Source: Dolomedes plantarius (lineage: Eukaryota > Arthropoda > Arachnida > Araneae > Dolomedidae). Taken from it: 64,000 bases of DNA. The notes under the pieces were generated by a model, which saw only the letters and a program-made list of their open reading frames with translations, did no database searches and was not told the DNA's origin. The translations under genes and the position numbers were made by a program. This document shows positions 12,181 through 24,293 of the stretch, one piece after another. The stretch lies in assembly GCA_907164885.2 (NCBI GenBank), contig OU015490.1:240085139-240149138 (forward strand), in the 5' to 3' direction. Every line of letters starts with the position of its first letter. The first letter of the stretch is position 1.

Positions 12181-13362
12181 CTGAAACGATTGCAATTTCA
12201 TTCTTTTATACATCTACTACCAGAAGAATCTCATTAAATTTGACATTTGTCACTCATTTCATAGAATCTAGGTTAAAAATTTACTGCAAATGGTCTTACA
12301 TGGCATCATATTATCCCACATTGCAAAGCAATAAAAGTGGATTTTTGATCACGAAATTATTCCAAGGGGAAATGTTCTCACAGAAATAGGTATAGTGAGA
12401 GATTTGGGCCAATAAAACTTGCACCAACTAAATTAGTTTTATGAATGAAGCCCTGATAACGCATTTCACAGAGGCCGTAAATTCTATAGGAACTTTAAGA
12501 GCTTCACTTTATTTCATAAAAGATTATCAATTTGATCCTAATGTTTGTCCGGCTTTAAACGCTATAGATCTCCAGCTAACTAAATTCACGGAATGTGATT
12601 TGTAATACATGCATTTAAATGGCTTCTGATTTTGACGAGGAACTGTTTGTCACTTTATTTCAAAATGGTTAGATATAAAAACAAAAAAAAAGTTATTTTA
12701 TTTTTTTTTAAATACTGCGGTATATTTTCCAGAAAAAAAATATACAACTTTGAAATTTCAATACAGAAAATATTATATGCTTTTGGTTAAATATAATTTC
12801 GATTTTAGTTACCATTAGTCAAGCTGTCGATTTTTGTGATCCCAAATGCAAAATTTCTAACTCTCGTCTTTAAAACTTTAATTTATCTAAAACTTTGAAA
12901 AAATATTTCAGGTAGTCTCTTCTAACGAAACTACCGCGGGTTATTAACGTAAGATCACTTAGCTTGCCTCTTTTTTTTCGCATTTTGGTCCTTTTCTGTT
13001 TAACTGTTTACTGCTACTGGGTTTGGCGCGCTGCCAAAATTATAACTCTCGACGGACTCGAATTTTTTCTTTCCGGAGGCCCGTTATTAAGGAATGTAAT
13101 CCTAAGTTAAAACTGGAAGTGTCAATTTATTAAAATACGTTGCAAAATAAGAGTATCATTCGAAAAAACATTTTAAGCAAAACTACTTTGCTTTTTTATG
13201 ACTAATATTATTTTTCTGATAACCCTGGACATTTAGGCACTTATCATACAGTGAGATAGTGTTTTGTTTCCGTTTTCAAGCATCCCCTCTGCCAGTCCAT
13301 TCGAAAGTAGTGACTTTATTACTCAACTTTTTTTTAATTACTCTTAAAGATACACCCATACG
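12181..13362. other. Intergenic, with a fragment of the TTAA-family interior
   Basis: About 12905-13130 matches, in reverse orientation, the interior of the TTAA family around 62930-63140 (shared: ctgctactgggtttgg, gtagtttcg and flanking text). No termini are present here. The rest of the stretch holds no recognisable gene. Confidence 0.5.
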
Positions 13363-13874
13363 CAGGGCCCGATTTACAAAATTCTTGACTATAGGCCCAA
13401 CTCGGGATGGGGGCCCCCTAACACTGATATGCGAGTAAAATTTCCAAAATTGACACACACACACCAAAAAAAAAAATAAATAAATAAAATAAAAAAATCA
13501 TGAATCATTGTGAAAGTACCATTTTACCAAGAATTGGCTATTTGAAGTATAGAAGCCTAGCACATTATCAAATAACAAAAAACAATACAACATATGTACT
13601 TCATCATTAAAACACCAAGAAAATACAATGCAACCAGAAAAATCTTAATAATCCCTTATATACACTATAACATACATATGATGAACTATACATATAACTA
13701 TACATATCATGAACCAATCAATCAAATTTAAAAGGAGATATAAGAAAATGCTATTAAAAAAGGTAAAATAAAGAAAAAAAAATTAATTTGGGATTTTTTT
13801 CTTTTAAAATAAAAGTTTTGGAGGCCTCTGACATTCGGGGGCCTACTGGTCCTAATATAAAAAATCAGGGCCTG
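13363..13874. mobile_element. hAT MITE with 8-bp target duplication
   Basis: The left end is cagggcccgatttac and the right end is the inverse, aaaatcagggcctg. Both are flanked by CCCATACG (13355-13362 and 13875-13882). An 8-bp duplication with CAGGG-type termini is characteristic of hAT transposons. At 512 bp with no coding, it is non-autonomous. Confidence 0.8.
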
Positions 13875-13882
13875 CCCATACG

Positions 13883-14640
13883 TACTCGAATTTCGAGAAA
13901 AAGGAAAAGTCACCAGCGGCTATGTCTCAGCTATAGAGTTAATGATTCAAAACTTCGAGTTCAAATTTTAAACTTTTTTTTCTTAGGCGTTGTCTCTCTA
14001 TTCTAAAAAAAAGTAACTGGCGCCGCCGCCGCTGTCAAAAGCTTGTCACGCTATCTCCTCCGAAACCGCTGGGGGTATGGGGTCGAGACCGATACCAATA
14101 GATGCATAAAAATGCGGGGAAGAAAGTAAGACATGTCTCATCTTGGTCGGACTTTAAGTTTTTTTTTTTTAATTTTATGTTTTGTGGAAAAATATTGACT
14201 TTTTCATGTTCAGATTACGCTAACTCTCCAAAAATTAATCGTAGAATTTTGATCTTTTTAAGACTACAGACATTTCTCCTTCAAACAAGACCTCATTTGT
14301 TTAAAAATAATTTAAAACAGACTAATATTTTCATCAAAATATTAAACCCACTTTTTCGAGAAATATCGACACATATGTGGATGTAATATCGATGCTCCTC
14401 GAGTTTTTATCTTACAAAGAATATATTTACATCATCTGGAAGCCGAAAGCTTTCTTATTCCTATAAACCTCATTTCAAGTCTATATCTTAAATTTTCGAT
14501 TTTTAATTGAATTTTAAAGCTGAAACAGTGATTCCCCTCCGCAGTGATTCCCCTTCAACAGTAAATGGATGGAAGCTGTTGCATTGCCCGAGAATCACCC
14601 CTATGTATCTCGCTATTAGCAACTTATTCCTTCAATTTGC
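13883..14640. other. Intergenic, nothing recognised
   Basis: Contains a gccgccgccgctg run near 14022 and AT-rich DNA; no supported gene or bounded repeat. Confidence 0.4.
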
Positions 14641-14652
14641 TGTGCCATGATT

Positions 14653-14716
14653 GGCGCTGTGCTTGAGCGCGCTGCTCGGATGCCATAGTGTCCGGTTCGA
14701 TCCCGGTGGACGCTCA
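14653..14716 (+). repeat. tRNA-like SINE head
   Basis: A strong B box inside a perfect T-arm-like stem (ccggttcgatcccgg, 14692-14706) lies about 35 nt after ggcgctgtgcttgagcgcgc, a diverged A box. No proper cloverleaf can be drawn, so this is more likely a SINE head than a tRNA gene. Confidence 0.5.
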
Positions 14717-14869
14717 TTTTTACTAATTACTCTAAATATTTGAATTTTATTCTTTTAATTCTTATTATATTTTTTATTTTACTTATCTGAAGAGGGCTTA
14801 ATTTTTATTTTACTGCTGAGCACATATTTTCTGATGTACATATCTTGCTACTGGAGGTAAAGTCGTGAG

Positions 14870-14956
14870 ACCATCGCATTCCAACAAACTCATTATACCT
14901 TGACCTTGACCCTAACAGAGGAGCGAGCGTAGCGAGCCTAGGGGCGAAGCCCCTAG
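14870..14956 (+). mobile_element. Helitron 3' end (5' end not found)
   Basis: The hairpin CTAGGGGC-GAA-GCCCCTAG (14938-14956) ends in CTAG followed by T, as in the Helitron at 5552-6155. The matching TC start was not located upstream, so the true length is unknown. Confidence 0.5.
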
Positions 14957-15072
14957 TATTGAAAAAAAATAAACCTCTAAGCCTTACCAACGATTCTCAG
15001 TGTCTGCAATCTAGTGTTGCACAATACACGTCAGCGTTAATTGCAGTACATTGGGTTATACCTAGGATGACA

Positions 15073-15427
15073 GTTTGTTGTTGTTGTTGTTGCTTATGCC
15101 CCTTGACCGACAGTAACATCAGATCAATTCCTGAAGCTATGGGCGATGATGAGGTGCGGCTCTTGTTTTGAATTAGCACCACAAAGGTTGAAGTCGGACT
15201 TGGCTAAATGACCGGTCCCGCATTTCGAACCGAGTCGAGACCGGAGCGCTTGACCCCGCACCTGCAGAGGTAAATTTGAGAACTTGGAGTGCATTGTAGC
15301 CACGCCGTATTTTACGTGCCCCGGCCACCATTAGTGAACACGGCGGTAGATGTGCAGCGACGAGCATCGAACCAGGGACGTTCAGATCACTGGCTCGCTG
15401 CTCTTGTCAATTGGGCTACCGCGCCCT
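15073..15427 (-). repeat. tRNA-derived SINE, copy 1, with target duplication
   Basis: On the minus strand the head (from about 15427) reads as a tRNA-like sequence with an A box (tagcccaattgacaag) and a B box (ctggttcgatgc). A body of about 270 bp follows, ending in (CAA)n, seen as (GTT)n at 15075. AGGATGACA occurs at both flanks (15064-15072 and 15430-15438), the expected target-site duplication of LINE-mediated insertion. Same family as 17552-17914. Confidence 0.85.
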
Positions 15428-15485
15428 ACAGGATGACAATTTATATAGTACTGCATTATTATTTTCTATAAGTCGATTTTGTTAA

Positions 15486-16400
<915 letters not shown>

Positions 16401-16518
16401 TTAATAATGAAACTTTCCGAAAATTTGTTCCCTTATTCGCATTTACGTCAAGAAAGGCTTCATAATACCTATATGGCTTAATAATATATGAGCTAACGTT
16501 GCATGCAAAGGAATGGAA

Positions 16519-16893
16519 CTCTAAACCTCGTCGATAAGACTCAGATTCACTAATGAAGCCAAGCATGTCCCGACCATTTTCAACGCTAGGCTTGGTGGGA
16601 GTCGTACTGCTAGTTAAATTGAACATTTTTAAGGAAAGTTTTTCATAAAAGATGGGTTAATTACAAAATAAATAAAGCCAATTAATGTACATAATTAAAT
16701 AAAAAAATAACTCTAGACCTCGTCGATAAGACTCAGATTCACTAATGAAGCCAAGCATGTCCCGACCATTTTCAACGCTAGGCTTGGTGGGAGTCGTACT
16801 GCTAGTTAAATTGAACATTTTTAAGGAAAGTTTTTCATAAAAGATGGGTTAATTACAAAATAAATAAAGCCAATTAATGTACATAATTAAATA
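16519..16893. repeat. Tandem duplication of about 183 bp, period 192
   Basis: Two nearly identical copies (16519-16701 and 16711-16893) both contain cctcgtcgataagactcaga and end aattaatgtacataattaaa. Only a few differences are visible, so the event is relatively recent. No coding content. Confidence 0.9.
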
Positions 16894-17537
16894 ATGTAAA
16901 AGATGTTTATTCCTCAAAATTTTTAGAGCTTTGTTTTTTAAATTGGGTTTTCAATAAAATGAGGTTATTCAGACTTTTGTCCTACTTTTTTTACATTTCA
17001 TGCTATAATTCACGAATGGCGTGCAAATGGAACATGTCTGTCAAATTACTATAGAGAAAAGTATCTTTTTTTATACATGTTGTGTTGTACATGAAATAAG
17101 TTAGCATAAATCTTTTAAGAGTATTTCTAGAACAAACTTAGTTCAGTATATTCTGACAATAAAACTACTGATGGTTTTGATTAAGCAAGTTATCATTCAT
17201 GAGTTTTTAATGGCATTGTCTTTCGGCTACTTTAGTCACTGCAATAAAATTTCAGTCTTACGTGACTAAAACTTTTCAACTAACTTTCTGTTCGTAAATT
17301 CAGGTTTTGGCGAAATCTTTCAGCAGCAATTTTATAAACATACGATCACATATTTTCCTGCAGGAGTTGTAACAGTTCCTGTAGCTAATGGTGTGAAATA
17401 ATTGTTATCTTGTTTTTGATACGTTAAAAAGTTGTGCGTCGAAACTGGCTGGCAAAGCCATCGAAGTACTGACTGTAAAAATATTATTATGTTGTACAGT
17501 GATTCAACGCTGTAGCCGTAGTTTCATTTTTAGAATA
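16894..17537. other. Intergenic, nothing recognised
   Basis: AT-rich, no recognisable gene or bounded repeat up to the SINE at 17552. Confidence 0.4.
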
Positions 17538-17551
17538 TCTGTCCAGAGTTG

Positions 17552-17914
17552 TTGTTGTGGTTGCTTATGCCACTTGACCAACAGCAACATCAGATCAAGT
17601 CCCGAAGGCTATAGGCGATGCAGGTGCGGCTCCTGTTTTGAGTGGCACCACAAGGGTCGGAGTCCGACCTGGCTAAAGGACCAGTCCCGTAATTTTGAAC
17701 CGAGTCAAGTGACGAGACCAAAACACTTGACCCCGCACCTCCAGAGGTAATTTTGAAAATTTGGAAGACATTGCAGCCACAACAGATGTTACATATTTAG
17801 CGTACACGGCCGCCTTTAGTGTACATGGCAGTGGATTTGTCAGCGACGAGCATCGAACCAGTGACTTTCAGATCACAAGCCCGCTGCTCTTGCCAACTGG
17901 GCCATGGCGCCTAC
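17552..17914 (-). repeat. tRNA-derived SINE, copy 2, perfect 14-bp target duplication
   Basis: The minus-strand head begins ggcgccatggcccagttggc, with A box and B box (ctggttcgatgc) as in copy 1, and the tail is short CAA repeats. TCTGTCCAGAGTTG is found intact on both sides (17538-17551 and 17915-17928). The perfect duplication suggests a younger insertion than copy 1. Confidence 0.9.
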
Positions 17915-18203
17915 TCTGTCCAGAGTTGCATCAATTAGTTCTCAGTAGAAAAATAATTACCTTTCAAATGACATTCATATAAATTAATGCAGACATTATT
18001 CGATTTGACACAGATTATGCATTACTAACATATTCAGAAGCAGTCAGGGATCTAAGTTTCACCCTCGCTAATGGGCTGTTCCCCGCAACATAACCGCATC
18101 ATTCTGTGTAAGATAATATTCCATATTTTCACTGGTGCTAGAATTTATTCTCGTCCTTTTTGAATAGAAACTATCCTCTCATGATCTACGAATCAAATGA
18201 AGA

Positions 18204-18390
18204 GTTGGGTTGGGTTGGTTTGGAGCGCTACGGTCATTTTTTTTTTTGCTACACGAGGGCTAATTAGACCGGGACCTACAGTTTAAAGCCGATTCCGAAC
18301 GGCTACAAACATCCATGCCAAGAGTGGGACTCGAACCCACAGACTCCGGTACCGAATGCCAGCGCCCTAGCTATTCGGCCATCGTCCGGC
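18204..18390 (-). repeat. Second SINE family (tRNA-derived), 14-bp target duplication
   Basis: On the minus strand: gatggccgaatagctagggc (A-box region), ggcattcggtacc, and the B box gggttcgagtcccac. The flanks share GAATCAAATGAAGA (18190-18203 and 18391-18404). The tail region is an A-rich run, seen as T(12) near 18238. A diverged copy lies at 57397-57540. Its sequence differs from the SINE at 17.5 kb, so it is a separate family. Confidence 0.9.
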
Positions 18391-18466
18391 GAATCAAATG
18401 AAGAAGATCAACAGATAGTTTTGAGATGTACAGGGTGTCTCAAAAAACCTTGACACATTTTAAAAA

Positions 18467-20056
18467 TCTATATAAATAAAAGAGCTTGTCTGTTTGTTTG
18501 TCCGCTCTAGTATCATAGACTGTTTCACCCACCGGGACCAAATTCGGCACAGTTAATTTTTAGGACCCGAGAAACTAAGATCAACGAAAACGAAGTTTGG
18601 GGCTCAATTAGTTTTTTTTTAATTTATTTTTTAATGATTTTTTGTGCCCGTAAGATGTGCGCGTACCCCGCGTGGATACAGACCGTTCCCCACAACATTT
18701 TATCAGTGAAATCCGAAACCTATCCCCCGCACGGTCATTACCAACCCCTCTTCCCCCGCGCGGGGGCAGAGGGGTTGGTAATAACCATGAAGCTACAGAG
18801 CTTCATGGAAATAACCTTTGGCCCTGCGTAACTGACTGACTGACTGATAACGCACAGTCCAAACCTTTGGACATAAAGAGCTGAAATTTTGCATGGCGAT
18901 TCTTCTATAGTGGAGTCTATAGTGGAGGGGTGCACTGATAAAGATTTTTCAAAAATTCTTCTTTGATTTTTTAAAATTAAATTTTTAAGCTGTTTTTCTA
19001 ATTTTTTTAAGTTTGCATTTAAAATGATAATCTGAGGGTTATAAAATTTATATCACGAGAAAGATCCTAAAAATTCCTTTAATACGAAATCTTTTTCGAA
19101 TCTTTACCTCCCTTTTCTGATTTTTGGTGAATTTTTAAAGATTAATTTTAGAATTTAATTTATGAAATGCTGATCACGTGGTTTCTTTTCATTTTGTGAT
19201 ACTTTAAATTAATTTTACGTCACGTGCATAGCAACGAAATAAATTGACAAAAGAAATACTAAAATACGGTAAAAGATAAAATTTAACCACTAGACTAACT
19301 CAGATGGGAGTTTTTTAAGAATGCAGTTCAAATTAGTATGTTTTAACACAACTTTCCAGGCTCTGCTTTGTGTCCTTTGTTATTTGCAGTTTTTCTCATC
19401 GCTTGAACCGATTTACAATTTGCTTTTTCTACGGTTTTTGGCCTTAGGAAAATTAAAAACCGAATTGCAATTCTCTTTTTCAACGGTTTTTGGCCTTGGG
19501 AAAATTAAAAACCGATACGGTTTTTGGCCTGTCGACATTTAAAAACCGAATCACCAAAGTGAGGAAAATAGACTTCATGCGGAATCCCGGCTTACTTTGA
19601 ATAAATAAGGGGATAATGCATTTTGCACTTTACCTCTTGGGTGATGTGGAAAAACTGAGCTTTTAAGGGGAAAATATATAATAAAGGCAAATGTAAATTA
19701 TAAAACTTATTTCTAATTAAACAGTGGATCAAACAAATCTAATTAAATCTAATTAAACAGTCTAACAAATATAATTAAACAGTAAACTTATTCAATCCAA
19801 ACGTGCGAATCACGCAACACTGTGTTATTAATTCTCAATAAAATCACACGTATAATCAGACGAAGGTCCGCAGGCTCAAAGTTTCTTTCTTTCTTATTGT
19901 TTGTATATCATTTCATAGGAACGCGCTAAGCGCAATCTGTCTAGCCAGATGAACATGAAGAGGGGGGGGGGGTACAGCCCGGTATTTTTTTGATGGAATG
20001 CATCAAAAATTTTATATCTATATATCTATCCGGACAACGCCGGGCAATAATGGTAG
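18467..20056 (+). mobile_element. Helitron-like element (+ strand), composite
   Basis: It starts TCTATATAAATAAAAGAG after an A. From about 18830 it carries the interior of the Helitron family also seen at 23438, 33412 and 57946 (gctgaaattttgcatggcga, then the gtgcac block), here in + orientation. It ends near 20053-20056 with a hairpin-like ccggacaacgccgggc and a gTAG that would be a mutated CTAG. The front 360 bp differs from the other copies, so it is a chimera or subfamily. The right limit is approximate. Confidence 0.5.
19425..19550. repeat. Three tandem palindromic units around CGGTTTTTGGCC
   Basis: The motif acggtttttggcct followed shortly by aattaaaaaccg occurs three times (about 19430, 19482 and 19518; the last is followed by catttaaaaaccg). 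Each unit can fold on itself because cggttttt pairs with aaaaaccg. It lies in the interior of the Helitron-like element. Confidence 0.75.
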
Positions 20057-20204
20057 TTTATATATAATAAAGAAAAGGGTAGAAACTGGAAATTCAGAGA
20101 TATATTAGAGATACCGCATATATTAGAGATTTTTTCTTTGTCAAAAAAGTTCAGCAGAGGGCGCTAGTTGTTCCGTTAAAGCGGAAGTTGTAAAATGTCT
20201 AAAG

Positions 20205-20489
20205 TTGTAAATGACTACTTGGCTGTCCCACAGATTTCTTATTTACATCCCAAAATCATTTGGCAACAAGACTGTGCACCGCCTCATTGGGGTATGATTG
20301 TATGAGACTTTTTAAATGAGGAATTTCCAAACAGGTGGATCGGACGAGATGGTCCCATCCAATGGCCACCTCGATCTCCAGACATTACACTTCTTGACTT
20401 TTTTCTTTGGGATTTGTCAAAGACAAAGTTTATTCAACAAAAGTGGACAGTCTTAAAGAACTCAAAAAACGCATAATTGCTGCAAATTC
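20205..20489 (+). pseudogene. Mariner-type DDE transposase C-terminal fragment
   Basis: The reading contains IWQQDCAPPHWG with the catalytic-like QQD, an internal stop, then RDFLNEEFPNRWIG, PIQWPPRSPDITLLDFFLWD and a KVYSTKVDSLKELKKRI-like end. This is a mariner/Tc-type DD(E/D) transposase widely multiplied in arthropods. It is missing its N-terminus and is broken by a stop and a shift. An LTR-like insertion interrupts its 3' end at 20490. Confidence 0.75.
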
Positions 20490-20747
20490 ATGTGTTACGA
20501 CTGAGCCGATAAGAATCATCGGGCACGTGCTAGTCCATGACGTAACATAACGTCATAGGGATTAACACCTTGCACCACTTCTTCTGTTTTTCCCGATATA
20601 AAAATGTGAACACGGCTGAAAGCCGGGCTTTTTCTGATTATGTTTGTACATATAATGTCACACAGTCTAGCTCCCTCCCTATGGGGAACTCCATATGAAC
20701 GACAATAAAACTATTTTCATTCATTCGCCTGTTTACTGCGTCCCACG
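20490..20747 (+). mobile_element. Probable solo LTR inserted in a transposase relic
   Basis: A 258-bp block has LTR-like content: a TATA-type gatataaaaatg near 20600, a paired ggctgaaagccgggc, and a polyadenylation-type aataaaac near 20705. AATTC flanks it on both sides (20485-20489 and 20748-20752), and the transposase reading resumes plausibly after it. The ends are not clean TG...CA, so solo LTR is an inference. Confidence 0.45.
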
Positions 20748-20815
20748 AATTCTTTTATAGCTGTTCCAGTATCTGCTGTTTCAACTGTTTCTATTGCTAT
20801 GATATTTCATATATA

Positions 20816-22282
20816 TCTATACTTATATATAAAGAGAGAGCGATTTTGTACGTGGAGGGTAATCTCCAGAACCACTGCACCTATTTGAAAAATTCTTTCA
20901 TTGTTTGAAAGGTACATTATTCCAGATGGACATAGGCTATATATTATGTATATCTAATCAGTAGAAATAAAGTTAGGGGCTTAATCCTATCAATCTCCAT
21001 TGTTACCGCTACTGTCCTCTACCGCTTTTTGTGCCGAGGTCTTCAACGATCCTTATCGTGGTGCTATCACGGTGGGCTTCTGTTCTGACGACAGTGGTTC
21101 GAACCTAGCCATTCTTCGGCACGCCTTTTTCTTTTAAAAAATTAACTTTAATTATTAACTAACGTAATATTAATTTGAATACTATTTTAGGTGCTTAAAA
21201 TAATTTAAAAAAACATTCTTTTTTTAAAATCCTTTTTTATTTTTGAATAAAACTACGGTCCCAAGCACACCCCTTTCTTTTATAAAATTAACTTTAATTA
21301 ATAAATAACGTAATATTACTTTGAATATTATTTTAGGTGCTTAAAATAATTTAAAAAATATTCTTTACTTAAAATCCTTTTTTATTTTTGTATTTTTATT
21401 TCATCTCTTATTCTAATTTTGGGATACCAATGTGTATCTATACTTCTATAATAATATATAAAGAGAGAGAGTAGATTTTGTATGTGGAGGGTAATGTACA
21501 ACTTTTGTACATTAAAATGTACCTTACATATTTTCCTTTGTCAACCGCAGTCAAGTAACCATAGCAACACCCTTTAGCTTACGGGATCCGTTTTTCGAAA
21601 TCGATCTTTACAACGGGAAAATGTTATCTACTTCCTATCCCCATTTTACGTGGGGGACACTCAGCGTGGGGGGGGGGTCAGGGGAAAGAGTGGTTAATTG
21701 CTTTCTTATTGCTTTCTTACTATTAAAGAAGAATTTCAATAGCAGTTCATCGGCACTCCGTGCCTCTTTCATCTCTCAAAAGGCTGAAAATGGATGAACC
21801 GCGGGTGAACCGCCCTTCTGATGTCTCTCGCCTGAAAAGAAATAGCCTCTAGCTAGAACGACAACAGATTATTATTTAGTCCTTTTCGGCAAGATTCACC
21901 CTCCGTTCCCAGAATGTCACCCAATTGTTCTTTGGGGGCAAAGACGTTAGGAAAGTCACAACGAAGTGGAATTCTAGAAAATATCTCTGCCGACATCAAA
22001 CCGTATTTTTTGAGAGTATGTGCTTCGGATATATGCTATCCCACCCCGTAAGGAAAAGGTTTAATATTTTTAAGATTCACGTAGAGGAGGTATTGATAAA
22101 TACAAAAAGGATTTTTGAAACTGGCAACGTTAAAGGGTTTATTGAAGAAAAATACATTTGGAAGTACGTTTTTTTATTGGACATTTAAGGTAAAAAAATA
22201 TTTACAATTTATTGGCTATCAACTGGAAATTTATTGGTATAATATTTTGTTCAACCCGGACAAAGTCGGGACGGGCCGCTAG
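20816..22282 (+). mobile_element. Helitron(s) with two 5' termini and one 3' end
   Basis: TCTATACTTATATATAAAGA starts at 20816, and a near-identical start occurs at 21437. A single 3' end lies at 22279-22282 (CTAG followed by T), preceded by a hairpin, CCCGGACAAAGTCGGG, about 10 nt before it. This suggests a 21437-22282 unit inserted into or fused to an older copy. A segment of about 115 bp near 21130-21240 is repeated at about 21275-21385. No Rep/helicase coding. Confidence 0.6.
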
Positions 22283-22384
22283 TATATATATATATATATA
22301 TACATACGTACATACATATACATATAAATATATATACATATACACATACACATAACACATACATACATATATACATACAAAAGA
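22283..22384. repeat. TA/CATA microsatellite
   Basis: (TA)n followed by an imperfect tacata run just after the Helitron 3' end. Confidence 0.8.
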
Positions 22385-22561
22385 GGTAAGCAACGATAAG
22401 TAATTCTACGTTAATAACCCGTGGTAGTTTCGTTAGAAGAGACTACCTGAAATTTTTTTTATTTGATTATCAACATTTATGTAGCTGTAAATAGTAGACA
22501 TATTTTCTCCATAGGTTAACATTGAGGTTAACGAATCCAATAGGGTTAGTACACAGCAGTC
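22385..22561. mobile_element. TTAA-family element, right part only
   Basis: Interior sequence shared with 63071-63140 (gaggtaagcaacgataagta) leads to the family right terminus aatagggttagtacacagca, with TTAA at 22562-22565. The left half is missing. Confidence 0.65.
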
Positions 22562-22565
22562 TTAA

Positions 22566-23437
22566 ACTTTCTATTTGAAAGCCTTTCCTTCCAACTCGTG
22601 GGCTCTGAAGTTCTGTTCCGGCCTCTCAATTTGAACTGAAATGATGTAAGAACTGAAGCATGACTGTTCGACGACTGAATTAGGCAGCGAAAAATACTTT
22701 CGTTTTGTTGAGAACACGTTTCTATGATTCGCGTTATGTGAATTGGTATTGTAATGTGATAATATATTTCTTAATGAGAATAAATGTGTATATGTTTAAT
22801 ATATAAGTAATAGCACGAGGATCAATTATAAGTCAAAACAGAATTAACATAAAAATAAGTTAGAAAAATGAAGGAGTAACTAAAAATAAAGTGAGCTCAC
22901 AACTTCATGTGTTTAATATTTCCCCACTGAGATTACTTTTCAAAAAAACCTTTTATCAGCGGGAGTTGGGAGCATTTAACCCCCCCTCCCCTCCCACATA
23001 TGGTTTCTCCCACTTGAACACGAGCAGTTTCGAAATGGCCAGATCGATGTGGAATACGGATATCGTTAAAGTTGCGTGTTCGAATGGCCTCTGGAGTGAT
23101 TAAAGGAAATAGGAAACAAATTTAAAAGATACTGCAAAAATTTCAGATACTGATTAAAAATTACTGTGGTAGGCAGTTTGTCATTGTTGTGTTAGGGAAT
23201 GTAAAATCTACCAAACGTGAAATAAATTTATTAGAATTTTAATTGACCTAAAGTGCTAACAAAGTTGTGTGTTTGAACAGTATTTTTAGTGATGAGGTTT
23301 GCATGTCCATATGCTCTTCCTTTTAATGCTATCAGACACAGTGTATAACCAGAAGGATATTACTCATCTAATCAGAAACCTTGTGTTTGTGTTTTATTTA
23401 TTCCTGTAGTGGCTACTAATGAAGATATATGAATATA
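22566..23437. other. Intergenic, nothing recognised
   Basis: No supported gene; short frames such as 22891-23103 have no recognisable domain. Confidence 0.4.
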
Positions 23438-23513
23438 CTAGCTGAATACCCGTGCTTTGCTACGGGGAACATTCAAATTAAATTCAACGGTCAATATATG
23501 CAATTAATGCCAA

Positions 23514-23581
<68 letters not shown>

Positions 23582-24209
23582 CGTAACGGATATTTTCATA
23601 GACAAAATAATGTAGAAGAAAATATTCAAATCAAATGCAACGGTCAATGCATCCAATTCATTTGTATGTTTAATATCCATAAAACATACTAATTGGAATT
23701 AAATTCTTAAAAAACTTCCATCTTAGTTAGTCTAGTTGTTAGATTTTATCTTTTACCGTATTTTAATTTCTTTTGTCAATTTATTTCGCTGTTATGCACG
23801 TGACGCCAAATTAATTTAAAGTATCACAAAAAGAAAAGAAATCTCATTATCAGCATTTAATAAATTAAATTCTAAAAATTAATCGTTGAAAATTCACCAA
23901 AAATCAGAAAATGGAGGTAAAGATTCGAAAAAGATTTCATTTTAAACGAATTTTTATGATCTTTCTCGTGATATAAATTTTATAACCCTCAGATTATTAT
24001 TTTAAATGCAAACTTTAAAAAATGTTACAAAACAGCTTGAAAATTTAATTTTTAAAAAAATCTAAGAAGAATTTTTCAAAAATCTTTCTTAGTGCACCCC
24101 TACACTATAAGAATCGCCATGCAAAATTTCAGCCCTTTAGGTCCAGCGGTTTGGTGTGTGCGTTATATGTCAGTCAGTCAGTCACGGAACTGTTTTTTAT
24201 GTATATAGA
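23438..24209 (-). mobile_element. Non-autonomous Helitron, minus strand
   Basis: On the minus strand it runs from TCTATATAC at 24209 (preceded by A) to CTAG at 23441-23438 (followed by T). The terminal hairpin is CCGTAGCaAAGCACGG, with one bulged base, 11 nt before CTAG. The interior holds a (TA)n tract (23518-23577) and the conserved gtccagcggtttgg segment. The same family occurs at 33412-34138, 57946-61700 and 63836 onward. No coding. Confidence 0.8.
23518..23577. repeat. (TA)n microsatellite inside a Helitron
   Basis: About 30 TA units. The same internal position carries a TA tract in the copies at 33.5 and 58.1 kb, so the tract belongs to the family. Confidence 0.95.
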
Positions 24210-24293
24210 TGAAACATGATTTTACTCATCAACAGTTTTTGTCTATAATTCATTAGTATATATTTTATGCACATGTATATTTAAACAAATATA

